64,000 nucleotides of DNA, taken from positions 1 through 64,000 of the forward strand of contig JAZKJV010008876.1 in NCBI GenBank assembly GCA_037367405.1, given 5' to 3'. Position 1 is the first letter of the stretch; the number at the start of each line of letters is the position of its first letter. A program made the translations under genes and the position numbers. Below, piece after piece: positions 1 to 9,802 of the stretch. This DNA comes from Ottelia alismoides (taxonomy: Eukaryota > Streptophyta > Magnoliopsida > Alismatales > Hydrocharitaceae). Under the pieces are notes generated by a model that saw only the letters and a program-made list of their open reading frames with translations, was not told where the DNA came from and ran no database searches.

Positions 1-175
1 TTGGATAGGTAACACCAAAATAAAGGCTAGGGACCACTATTTCTCTTTTCTGATATACTCATAATTTACCAGGGCCCAGCCACCCTAGGATCGAATAGGA
101 GACTAGATGATTCGGAGTAGCGGCAAACAATCCTCCTAAATTTATTAGGCCCATAAGATTTTTGATCTGGGGTAT
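1..175 (-). repeat. Left piece of a reverse-oriented LTR-like repeat split by element 1
   Basis: These bases end at the TTAGA target duplication (176-180) of element 1. The same TTAGA follows element 1 at 13669-13673, so this piece and 13674 onwards were once adjacent. No coding sequence is seen. It is probably the continuation of the reverse LTR-like sequence at 13674-16038; its own terminus was not found. Confidence 0.45.
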
Positions 176-180
176 TTAGA

Positions 181-3100
181 TGATGAATCTACGTTTCATC
201 ATCTTTATTCTACCATTTTGACCTTAAAAACACTAGTAAATGCGTGTAAATAGGCTTAATTTAGGCATTTTTAGCATCCACGCATCATTATGTAAATATT
301 GTATAAAATGTGGTTTTTAAAAACCAAAATTATAGAATAAAGAAAAGAAAAGAAAAAGAATAAAATATTGTAAATATTTTATGACCCGAAACCCCGAGAC
401 CAAGGCATCTCGATGATTAGATCGACAAGGAATAAAGTAGGGGGAGATAAGGGCCAAAATACAATAAAAATACCTTTGATTTTAATTCATTCTTTATTCA
501 TTTTGGGATCTATTTTTGGTTCCACTTTTTATACCTCAAATAAAGAAACTTTGAACTGAAAGTTGTAGATAATTTCATATAGAAAAATACAAAATTGATT
601 TCACTGAAAAATAACATACAGATAAAAAGATATGATATGAATAAGCTTCTAGAATCCCAACTTCCCAGACCCGTATCTTTCAAATAAAAACTCGAAACAC
701 ACCAAACTCACCTTTATTTGTATATAATTTAAAATAAACTATTTAATGGTAGTGGTTTCGTATTTTTCAGAGCTACGGTTGAAAGTTGAGTTTTGGACCC
801 CTATTGTATACTTGTACAGATTAAAATATTCATTTTATTATTTATTCATTAGTTTTATAATTTTATATTTTTATAATGTAGTAAATATTATATATAATAA
901 ATTTGTATATTAAAAATCAGAATAAAAACACAATAAAATACAAAAATAAAATACTTATATATAGCATACATAGATATAATACATGTATACTTACCTATAT
1001 TACTAATACTTACATTTTATTAAGTGTACAAATTACATCAGAAAAATAAAATAAAAATATGCTTCAGTGTATAAAAATACTTTATAAATTTATAAAATAA
1101 TAAACAAAAATAAATAAATTAAATATACAAAATAAAAATAAAATAATAAAATATATAGAAGAATATACCTATATAGGCTATAAATGGTAACTTGTAATTA
1201 CACCCCAAAAAACATAATTAAAAATCACTATAAAATACTTTATAAAATAATAAAAAAATTATTTTAAAATCTAAAATTAATAAAATCATTTGTTATTTTT
1301 AATTCAATTTATAAACATTTATTCACTTTTTGCCTTTTTGCGGATGACGTGGCCCGATCAGGCCACGCCATCCGTTGACCGGGGTCAATTCCAAGACCCC
1401 TGGTCTGGGACTACTGGACCTTAGTTTTCACCCTCCTTCTCGGATTTTTCCCGCTCGCATCTTTTCCATTACGTCGAGGCCCCTTTCTTGACTTTTGTTG
1501 TCAGTATACTAGGCTCACACGCCCATGTATCATATCGTGGATTCGCCCTTTGGTTTGCGAGATACATCGACTTCTTCGCACCAGTTCATCAACTGTACGT
1601 CGACTGCCCCCCCTTCATTCTGACACATTCCCAGTTCGGTCACTCTTTCTCGATTTTTTTGCCATGATGCGTTGCTCGAGGAAGAATTGACCCTTCATGA
1701 CATTTGTACCCTGTAGTTCCATGATTCACGCCGGGGGCTTAGATATTCCAAGATCTTCGCCGTTCGCCCATAATCTTGCATCGAGGGTCACGCCAGAAAC
1801 ATCCCATTCAAAAACCCCCTGTCGCCTCCTTCTCTTTTTTATCCCTTTTGACCCGAGCTTGAACCCGTGCCTTGGAGCTCTGGACCGGAGGTGGTGACAG
1901 CGCATCCTCCAGCTTCTTCGCGCGAGGCCAAGCGACGGTCGAGGAGCTTCCACCCTCTCCGGCAGTCGAGGTACATCTCAGGTTTCTAGCATCCTTTCCG
2001 CCTCTTCATCTCGTTTCCACCTCGTTGCGGGGTCGGGGCATTTTGCCCCTGACTTCTACATTATTTTATGCAGGTCAGGAGCACAGCACTGCACCTGGGC
2101 TCAATTTTGGCCGTCCGCCGGAGCTACCTGAGGCTCGGACCTCTGCCGCCCTCGTATCTGCACTGCAAGGCAGCTCCTACGATTTTGAGAGTCCCAGGAT
2201 CTGGAGGTGACCTGCAGAAACCGCACTCGCCCGTTTTGGAGCCCCAAACGCCTCGGAGGAGGTGCTGCGAGGTCTGAGAAGTTCGCCCACCGCGGCGTTC
2301 TTCTCTGTTCTTCGTCAGCACCTTTCCACCGTTTGATCAAGGGTGTTCTTCCAGGTGCACAACTGACGTCGGATGTGAAGCGCCTGCAACCGTCCGATCG
2401 TCCTGAGAGATCTAATCGCAGCCGTCATAATCAAAGGGGCATCAGGCACCCATACACTGACACGTAGCATAAGTGAAGCGCCTCGCGCCGTCCGATCGCG
2501 CCTAAGGTGGGGATTTTGCAAAGTTACCCCGCCGATTTTTGTATTTATTCAATAAAACTCAAACTTTCATCTGCAAGCCAAATATTTCTTGTAATATTGC
2601 ATTTGAGCCCCTTAGTTTATTGTTAATTACTGTTTTGACCATGAATGAGTGCATGTGACGTTGGGAACTTTGTGAATATACCTTGAACTTTGGCTATTTG
2701 CGATAAGACCTGGAACGTTTTAAATTAGTTATAAGTTTTCTGGAATATTTCATTTCAACCCCTGAACTTTGCCATATTTACTAAAATACCCCTGTTAGTT
2801 TGTAGTTTCTTGTTGTTTCTAGTATTTATAGCATGCATATAAAAATTGCTAAAAAAATCCACAAAAAATAGCATAGCCTCCTGTTGCATTGCACGCCATA
2901 TTTTTATTTTGCATATTTATTGCATTTCGATATTTATAAAAATTCAAAAACAAGCATTTTCAGCACTCTTTGCATTATAAAAACTATAAAAATTATAAAA
3001 ACACATCAGAAAATTCCCCCAAAAATATATTGTGTTTACTTTACAATGTTTTAATTTCAGGCCAAAAATCACTAAAAAATACAAAAGAAAACTCCTAAAA

Positions 3101-3882
3101 ATTAGAAAACCCCTAAAAACTTCATAAAAATCTACAAAATTCTAGAAAAATCCTAAAAACACAAACTCAGTTTTTTTAGCTTCCTTATTGTATTGCCTTT
3201 AGTGTAAAATTAATTTGAGGAATTTTGGATACTGTTTGATATTTTTCATCCTTATTTTGATTTCGGCCAGCAATCTTTATTCACTGTTTATAGTATTTTT
3301 ACCTTTAAAAACACCAAAAATTAGGAAAAATCTAGAAAAATCATAAAAACATTAGAAAAATACAAAAAAACCAAAAATACTTTATTTCCTGATTTTTCCT
3401 CATTTTTACCTATTTTTATAAATACTCTATTCCTCTCTCTCTCTCTCTCTATTATTGTATAAATATTCTATTATTAAAAAAAACATAAAAATATAAAATA
3501 CAAAAAGAAAATATAAAATTAGTAAATTAAAAATCAAAATACAAAAATATAAAATCAAAAATTAAATAAAAAATATATAAAATTAAAAACCCACAAAACA
3601 TTGCATAGATAGACAAACACATCACATTCACACATTTTGAGCATTTTGCCCCGTTCTACCTGTTTGCTCCCTGTGTTTGACCTCTACACATACTTGCACC
3701 TATACACATCTTTGTTGTAGAGTTATAATAAATTTTAAATCCACATTCACTTTCATTGTTTTTATTTGATTGTTGTGGGTTAATTGTTGATTGATCGAGG
3801 TTTCGTGAGCGGTCGCCTCAGCGACATTGTGGTCCCACCTTGTGTGGAGTACTTTAGATCCTCGCCAAAATCTTGATTATCA
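181..3882 (+). repeat. 5' LTR of element 1
   Basis: It is 3,702 bp, starts TGATGAATCTACG and ends GATTATCA, and is alignable by eye to 9803-13668 almost throughout. Its order is an AT-rich 5' third, a palindrome (1342-1373), an inverted W-box pair (1375-1388), a GC-rich 1.1 kb block (about 1380-2520), and an AT-rich 3' part with a CT microsatellite near 3434. Relative to the 3' LTR it lacks about 150 bp (3' LTR about 11608-11765). Open frames in the GC-rich block are shared by both LTRs and have no protein resemblance I recognise. Confidence 0.88.
1342..1388. promoter_or_regulatory. LTR palindrome plus inverted W-box pair
   Basis: Arms GGATGACGTGGCC (1342-1354) and GGCCACGCCATCC (1361-1373) pair with one mismatch and contain an ACGT core (GACGTGGC). 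They are followed by TTGACC-GG-GGTCAA (1375-1388), two head-to-head W-box cores. TTGAC is the known WRKY-factor core and ACGT elements bind bZIP factors; a role as a stress-responsive LTR enhancer is inference. Confidence 0.5.
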
Positions 3883-3884
3883 AA

Positions 3885-3902
3885 TGATGCCGTTGCCGGG
3901 GA
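3885..3902 (+). other. Primer binding site, tRNA-Asp type, decayed
   Basis: TGATGCCGTTGCCGGGGA begins two bases after the 5' LTR. It matches the plant tRNA-Asp 3' end complement used by Athila-type elements (TGGCGCCGTTGCCGGGGA as I remember it) except for two transitions at positions 3 and 4, consistent with methylation-driven decay. Confidence 0.8.
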
Positions 3903-5220
3903 GCAACATCGCGTAGTTCGGTTATTTCTTGATTGTGATTAATTGTCTATTTTTGCCTTATTTATTTGTTCATTTATTTGATATAACTGTTTGACTTGTC
4001 TAATCACCCTCTCTTGTTAATTTTGTACGAGAAACCGCTGATCGAGGGAGGTGCTCCACCCTAGGCGCCTACGCACCCACGTGAAGCCGGCATCAGCTTG
4101 CCGACCTAGCATCAAAGTAAGCTTGGAGTATTTGAGAAGACAATCACCTTTCTGAGCATTTTTGTATATTTATTTGTGTAATTTTAGTGAGAGAGAGATT
4201 ATATTTTTTGTAATAATACAAGTACTCAGGACTGGATTTTGGGCCCAATTTCCAAGTGTTTGTACACTTGGGGGCTCATCGCGGCTTTTCACGGTTTTTT
4301 TTGTATTTTTTATTTGTTTCCGATTTTGTTTTCCTTATTTTTGTGTGATTGAGCCATTAGTTTTAGGAGTTGCTTGCGATAGATTAAGGCCAAACACCTA
4401 ATATATTTGCATGTACTTATAGTGACATTTGGACTTAGTCAAATTTTAAACTGCTTCTTACTTAGTATCAGAACCATCGCGCCGGGAGGGGTCATATACA
4501 GCGCGAGCAGGATCCAATGTGGTGGACACCGATCGGCCCCCAAGACCGGACACTTCGGTTCCATTCTGAGTCATTAGCATTGGTTCTTCACAATAATAAC
4601 AGCTACTCATCTTAGGGCGATTTCATCGGCTTGCATTTACATATAGATAGGTTTCAATTCTGCTGAGCATCCTTGCATGTAGAGTGATGGAGACAAGGTG
4701 AGCATTTACGCTTTAGCATCCATCATCGTTTGTCGCTTGCATTTCTTTTTCGACTCTCTACCTCTGATTTTGCCAACCTAGGTGCTAAAGTATAATTGAC
4801 TCCTCGATAGGTTCGTGCATTTCTCATTAAAAATCCAAAAAAAGTGATAATCAGATAAAATTGGGACTGCTAACATTACTTGACCCTAAAATCATTCCAA
4901 AAAGAAAATCTTCTCTTGGGGCGAGTAATCCCCCTCATTGTCTTCGTCTTACATTGCTCGCGCAGTGCCCAAATCCTATTCAGTCCCTAAGGTGTGTGTG
5001 CAACTTTTGGACTTCTCACCTAACTCTAAAACAGACAAGATAAAAAAGACCAACTTTTCGATCTCTACCGAGTTGAGTAGGTGAATTGAGGGTTTGTATT
5101 GTGTGAGCTTTGCTTATGATTGCTTGTGTGTATTCTAGATCACCTCTGCGCATTTGCGCCTTCTTCTTCACTCTCTTGATTTGACCTTCGTGCTCTCCCG
5201 ACTATCATTTTCCTCTTGTT
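3903..5220 (+). other. Leader of element 1, no gene seen
   Basis: This 1.3 kb stretch lies between the primer site and the gag-like remnant. It has only short open frames and no recognisable gag core. Parts around 4480-4560 and 4860-5000 have less AT-rich composition and may be eroded gag. Confidence 0.5.
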
Positions 5221-5225
5221 TCGAG

Positions 5226-5938
5226 ATGGCCGACTGGAGCATATTTTATCCGGACTTTGCGGATCCCTCGTTCACTGCAGCCGGTCCGCCTCTTTTTTCT
5301 AGGAGAACTTTGCTCCTTACTTTTGTACATATCCTCCTCAGCCGTAGTATCAGGACTCAGACTTCTACCCACACCCACCTTCACCTCCGTATTTTCCACC
5401 TTCACATTTACCCGAGACTGATCTGTTGGAGTCACCTTTCATGGAGTCCGCCCTTGAGCACTTGACCCAGATGATGGATCATATGAGACAGAGGATTGAC
5501 CGCCTCACTAGCACGAATAAGAGCGACCACGATATTCCACCATTTGATGATATGGGTTCACTCAAGGACTTCCATGAGAGCTTGCAATCGCCCAAAATAC
5601 AAAAAAATGAGAAAAATTAAAAATCCTATAAGAGTTCGGGAGACCTTTGGTTGATTCAGACTGTGAGGAGAGTGCCCACTTGCCAAACCATTTGACCGCA
5701 CATTCATTCACACATTGTCCCACTTTTGACCCTGAGGATGCCAATGTACAGACTGTTCTTGGCCTGCCTCGTGTATATGTTGATTCCGACTTCCTCCCTT
5801 GTATGGAGGAGGTCTAAAAATTCAAGAAAAATGTTGACTGAACCCGAAGTGGTGGCCACCATTCATGAGATTATCCGTGCCCCACTTCAGCAGGCCATGA
5901 CTGATTTATCTGCTCCTCTTCCCAAGAAGAGAAAGTAG
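5226..5938 (+). pseudogene. Gag-like remnant of element 1
   Basis: Open stretches in more than one frame are split by stops and shifts. One begins MADWSIFYPDF at 5226. A second frame is rich in Pro, Tyr and His and leads into ESALEHLTQMMDHMRQRIDRL (5448-5510), a short amphipathic coiled-coil-like helix. A third runs 5726-5938 and ends in a basic tail (PKKRK). The position before the protease and the low-complexity Pro/Tyr linker fit the end of an Athila-type Gag. The conserved retrotransposon gag core and a CCHC knuckle are not visible, so this is the weakest coding call in element 1. Confidence 0.4.
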
Positions 5939-6039
5939 AGGAGCAGATCTGAGCGTCATATTTTGACCATGGCCATAGCCCATGCCATCACACACCGTGC
6001 ATTCCTAGGAAGAGGAACACTGCCACACCTTTCATTAGT

Positions 6040-6410
6040 TGCACCATCTCAGACCACATATGCGATCACACTCTCCTCGACGGCGGTGCTTCGATTAGTA
6101 TATTACCCTTCTCGTTGGTACAGTTTCTTCATTTAGGACCTCTCAAGAAAACCAGGATGATCGTACAGTTTGCTGATGATAAATAAAAAGGTCGAAGGGT
6201 ATCCTTGAAAACGTCGTCATTTCGATTCAGCGCACGAGCTACAATGTTGACTTTGTCGTATTGCCCATGGAGACCTCTACTGGGGAGCATTCTCCAATCA
6301 TCCTGGGACGACCATTCCTCACCTATGCGAGGGTCGTTATTGACTATGGATCTGGAGATATTTGCTTCCGTCCTGCTGACGTGAGCGAAGTGTTGACCAC
6401 CGCACCCACC
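6040..6410 (+). pseudogene. Retropepsin-like aspartic protease, frameshifted
   Basis: The N-terminal half carries the active-site segment LLDGGASISILP (Asp codon 6079-6081) followed by a flap-like stretch ending in VQFADD. The frame ends at a TAA at 6184-6186. The C-terminal half continues in another frame with VDFVVLPMETS and the diagnostic ILGRPFL (about 6301-6321). The family cleaves Gag-Pol polyproteins in Ty3/gypsy elements, and ILGRPFL plus ADD/ADRS wording is typical of the Athila lineage. The break near 6183-6192 makes this copy non-functional. Confidence 0.75.
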
Positions 6411-7124
6411 ATTGACCAGAGACCTGTACCTGATGCGACCACACCTGTTTTGGCTGACCCTGAGGCCTATGATCTATATGAGGATATCAGAGAGACATTC
6501 TTTATGACCGATGATGAGACCCGAGAATTCCTCTCCAAGGAGGAAGGCTCGGAAATCATATACCTTGGAGTTTCTGCTTCCTGTGATTGGCGATGTGTTG
6601 ATGACATCCGCAGGATTTACACAATTGATACCATTGAGCAGAGGGCAGATCCTGAGACTAGACAGGACGGACATGTTTTGACTTATTTCACTGATGAGTT
6701 TGCTCCTGTTCGCATAGACACTGATGAGACGAAGGCCGAATTTGATTTGATTGCTTTTATTCGGGAATTCGGTCCTTTTGATGAGAAAGATGATCCGGTT
6801 GAGATTATTGAGGACAAACAGAGTTTGACTACTTCCACTGATGAGTTCGTTCCTTTTGGTTTTGACATGGATGAGACCTCGCAGGACGACACTGAGTACA
6901 CTACTTCCGATGAGGATGAGTTCGTCCCATTTCACTTTGATATCAGCGAGACTCCCAAGGCCAGACCTAGCTGTACTTCTTCCACTACCCTGTCTGTGCC
7001 TTCATACCCTAGGACCACTGAGGACCATCACTCTATCGGTGATCGGTTTGTGTCATCTGAGGACCCTGATGTCGACCTGCACCATACTAGATCTATTCCT
7101 CAGCCGGTCCCGCAAGAAGGTTAG
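6261..7124 (+). CDS. Protease tail fused to acidic repeat region (287 codons)
   Basis: This is the longest open frame of element 1, beginning within the protease C-terminal half (ILGRPFL) and running open to a TAG at 7122-7124. After about residue 50 it becomes strongly acidic. It carries three copies of a degenerate motif built on DEF(A/V)P(V/F)xxDxxET, at roughly residues 149, 195 and 221, separated by Asp/Glu/Thr-rich spacers. No transmembrane segment or known domain is recognised. In complete relatives this position would be the protease-RT linker, but here the ORF stops and non-coding DNA follows, so it may be a truncated linker or a retained accessory protein. The frame is open upstream only to 6183. 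Confidence 0.5.
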   Translation: MPMETSTGEHSPIILGRPFLTYARVVIDYGSGDICFRPADVSEVLTTAPTIDQRPVPDATTPVLADPEAYDLYEDIRETFFMTDDETREFLSKEEGSEIIYLGVSASCDWRCVDDIRRIYTIDTIEQRADPETRQDGHVLTYFTDEFAPVRIDTDETKAEFDLIAFIREFGPFDEKDDPVEIIEDKQSLTTSTDEFVPFGFDMDETSQDDTEYTTSDEDEFVPFHFDISETPKARPSCTSSTTLSVPSYPRTTEDHHSIGDRFVSSEDPDVDLHHTRSIPQPVPQEG

Positions 7125-7230
7125 CTTTCAACCTTCTTGATCCCGTGTATATCCATATCTGTTGTATATTCACTTTTGTTTATCTCTGTCTCTCTTCCGT
7201 ATTGCTCGTCTACTCATTCTCATGTTTGCC

Positions 7231-7869
7231 TTGCTTAGGACATACTTTGTCCTAGGTATGGGGGGTGGACGAGCCGAGTGTTCATTCGTTGTTATGTTTC
7301 ATCACTCCTGTTGGTGCCTATACTTAGGGCTTCTTTTACCCTAAGTATAGGGGGGAGTGATGTGTACATTCTTTCCTATCTTCTTCCACATGTTGATATC
7401 TTTTCTTCTGTTCTTCTTTTCCTCTTCTATCTTCTCTATCTACCGAAAAGGTGCCGCCCCTTTTTTGTCAGTCTTCTATATTGAGGGTGTAACTTTGTCC
7501 TAAGTATAGGGGGGTGTGCACCCCGAGTGCTTCTATTCTTTGATCCTCTCCATTGTCTCCTCTTCTTGTCTATACTTAGAGATATCTTACCCTAAGTATA
7601 GGGGAGACAGTCTGAGTACGATCTGACTATTCCCACCCTTGACCCTCCCTGCTTTGTGTACAGTCTGCTATACTTAGGATTATTTGATCCTAAGTATAGG
7701 GGTACGGTCGACTTCTCATTCGTTCATTCCTTATTCGTTTATTCTTTAGACTTTTCTATACTCAGTACGAGTTATGTCTTCTCTTGTCTCTCTGATCTAT
7801 CAGGACATAGCTCAAGCTAAGTATAGGGGGTCGAATATACTGCGTATATACTTTAGCCATAACTCGTAC
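7231..7869 (+). repeat. Array of stem-loops ending in polypurine-tract motifs
   Basis: Six stem-loops follow one another. Their 3' arms end in CTAAGTATAGGGG-type motifs at 7252-7266 (divergent), 7340-7355, 7499-7514, 7590-7604, 7689-7702 and 7818-7830. The clearest has perfect 13-bp arms (7317-7329 with 7339-7351). The last has about 23-bp imperfect arms (7756-7778 with 7804-7826) and an alternative partner at 7858-7869. The motif core is that of the element's real polypurine tract at 9790-9802. Confidence 0.8.
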
Positions 7870-8820
7870 TTTCGTATTTTCCTGATAAATATGGCTAATA
7901 ATTCTTTAAAAATTCATTAAAAACCTTAATAAAAAGATGTGATTATTCCTCAAATTCTTTTATACTTATTAATTAATAAATCACGTGATAATGTTTTTTA
8001 CAAAAAGTTTGAAAATAGTTTGAAAATCTTTGTGAAAATCTTTTGAAAACTATTTGTAAAACATTTTGTTACATGTTTTCAACCTTTGTAAAAACATTCT
8101 GTTTTGAAAATTTATTTTCTCTGTGTGAAATAAAATGTTTGAAAAATGATTTGCAAATGGTTCGAAAAATGGTTGCAAAAATATTTGAAAAATCTATCTA
8201 TATTGTTTGGGAAAACCTTTGCAAAATGATTTTCAAATGTGTGTACATGTGTGTAAAATTGTTTGTAAAAATTATTTTGGACTATAGTTTTCAAAATTTG
8301 TTTGAAAAACCTGTGTCAAATAAGTTTGAGGAATGCATACATCACACCAAAAATCCACTGTATATATACTATATAAAATTTACCACTTACCCTGTAAATT
8401 CTTATAATCCACTTCTTGTATATATAAGAAGCATCCCTGTGTAAATATTTGTACCTAGCTTTTAGCCAAAAATCATTTTATTTTCAAAAAAAATCTCAAA
8501 AACATTTTCAAAATTAAAATCCAAAAACATTTGAAAAAATCTCTTTGAAAAATACAAAAAATGCATATGCATCATCATCTTTTCAAAAATCCATAAAAAG
8601 TTCAAAATCGTGAAAATTGCATCCCAAAAATATTTTCTGCATAGCATTGCATGAGCATTTTTTGGATTGAGTTTGATAGTTGAATGAGTCTGAGTAAAAT
8701 CCGAAGATTGGAGCTTGACTGGATCTTAAAATCTACCTTATAACAGGAACCTTATAGGAACTGGGATTAAGGTACTTCAGGTCTAGTTGACTTAATTCTT
8801 TGAGGATCACGAGACTTGGT
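7870..8820 (+). other. Non-coding 3' tract of element 1 with TTTGAAAA-rich section
   Basis: Between about 7985 and 8335 the sequence is a run of loosely spaced TTTGAAAA and TTTGCAAA-like words. It recurs at 21600-21825 and, inverted, at about 63240-63540. It is AT-rich with no protein signature. The open frame at 8043-8444 arises from this low-complexity sequence and is not called. Confidence 0.55.
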
Positions 8821-9075
8821 TCAATGGATTCTTGACTGCCTAAGTAGAATATTTCGGAGCACACACACGATTCTTGTTGATAATGACCTAACTTGGACAC
8901 CTGCACCTTTCACTTGGCTCAACTCAGTTGGAGTGGTGAGGAGGTTGGATTTGTCGGTATGAGACGCAAACAGGTGGAAACACTTGTCCTCCTCTAGGGA
9001 GGGAAGTGCATCCCAACCGCTCCAGTGATGATGAGTTTCGAGGATAGGAGATTGTGGGTTGCAATAAAGCTTCAA
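8821..9075 (-). CDS. Antisense 84-codon ORF within element 1
   Basis: The ORF lies on the strand opposite to the element, between the stem-loop array and the 3' LTR. It starts MKLYCNPQSP and ends LLRQSRIH. The third element carries an ORF of exactly the same length at 62460-62714, also antisense to its element, with 17 differences by eye. The shared core includes ALPSLEEDKCFHL and GAGVQVRSLSTR. No known domain is recognised and no signal peptide is evident. Antisense ORFs between pol and the 3' LTR are known in some plant Ty3/gypsy lineages (for example Grande/Retand types). Coding is unproven. Confidence 0.35.
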   Translation of the reverse strand: MKLYCNPQSPILETHHHWSGWDALPSLEEDKCFHLFASHTDKSNLLTTPTELSQVKGAGVQVRSLSTRIVCVLRNILLRQSRIH

Positions 9076-9767
9076 AAGAGGGATAGTCTACTGGCTCAAG
9101 AGGAAAAACTCCCTATGTAAATGCTGCTATAGTATTAAAAAAAATCAAAAACTCCAAAAAAGTGGACATGCCTGTACAAAAATAAAAAATGCATGCCAGA
9201 GTGTACATATGTGTAAAGTCAAATAAGCAAGTTTGAGCTTCACAGTCAAATCATGTGAGTCTTCAGCTGGATGACTTGACTACACTGGTCTTGCATCCTA
9301 GGATAGGTAGCTACACTGGCTACCGTCCATTCTTATCTTCATCCCCTCTTCTTGGGCTGGTTGTCACTTGAACTTAGAAGGGAATACCCTGCTCCTTGAG
9401 GAATGAGTTGTTGGATTGGGGAATCATTGGGTTGTCATAATGGAGAAGTCAGTCTCTTTGCCATTCTAGTTGGGGAGAGCCACTATCACTTACACTGTAC
9501 GAGTCAGATTTATAGTCATAAGGGTTTGCATATGAGTTGAAATATTTCTGACCTGGCTATTGAGGAGACTTGAGCAGAGTTTTAGGATTCTCGAAGGCTG
9601 TTGGATTTCAAATTCGGTTCTCATTAAGGTTCCGCCTGCACTAAAACTCTAAAGGTCTGACTTAAGCTCCAAACTTTGATTTTGTGAAGACAAGTTCGAT
9701 AATTAAACTTAATCCAATTTTCTTCTTTTTTTCTTTGTTTTCCTTTTCTGCACTTATTGCAAAAGTG
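9076..9767 (+). other. Non-coding region before the 3' LTR of element 1
   Basis: This region is conserved, inverted, at about 61770-62460 in the third element. Antisense open frames are fragmented here. No domain is recognised. Confidence 0.45.
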
Positions 9768-9802
9768 TTTGCTAGGGACTAGCAAAGGCAAGTATAGGGG
9801 GA
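9768..9802 (+). other. Terminal stem-loop and polypurine tract of element 1
   Basis: A perfect 8-bp stem with a 3-nt loop (TTTGCTAG-GGA-CTAGCAAA, 9768-9786) is followed by GCAAGTATAGGGGGA, which abuts the 3' LTR start TGATGA at 9803. The purine-rich run is the expected plus-strand primer. The same stem is present inverted at 61746-61764. Confidence 0.8.

Noticed and set aside
1697..2521. Overlapping ORFs in the GC-rich block of the element 1 LTR (also 11136-12295)
   Set aside because: They occur on both strands in several frames, are shared only because the LTRs are copies, and have no recognisable protein features.
3885..3902. tRNA-Asp gene
   Set aside because: Only the 18-base primer-site complement is present; no cloverleaf or promoter boxes.
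7231..7869. CRISPR-like spaced repeats
   Set aside because: Spacing is irregular, repeats are stem-loop arms inside a plant retrotransposon, and the genome is eukaryotic.
8043..8444. 133-codon ORF
   Set aside because: Made of the TTTGAAAA-rich low-complexity tract; the other copies are not open in the same frame.
7125..9800. Envelope-like gene between the coding region and the 3' LTR
   Set aside because: Some Athila elements carry one, but no sense-strand ORF with a signal peptide or membrane anchor is present here.
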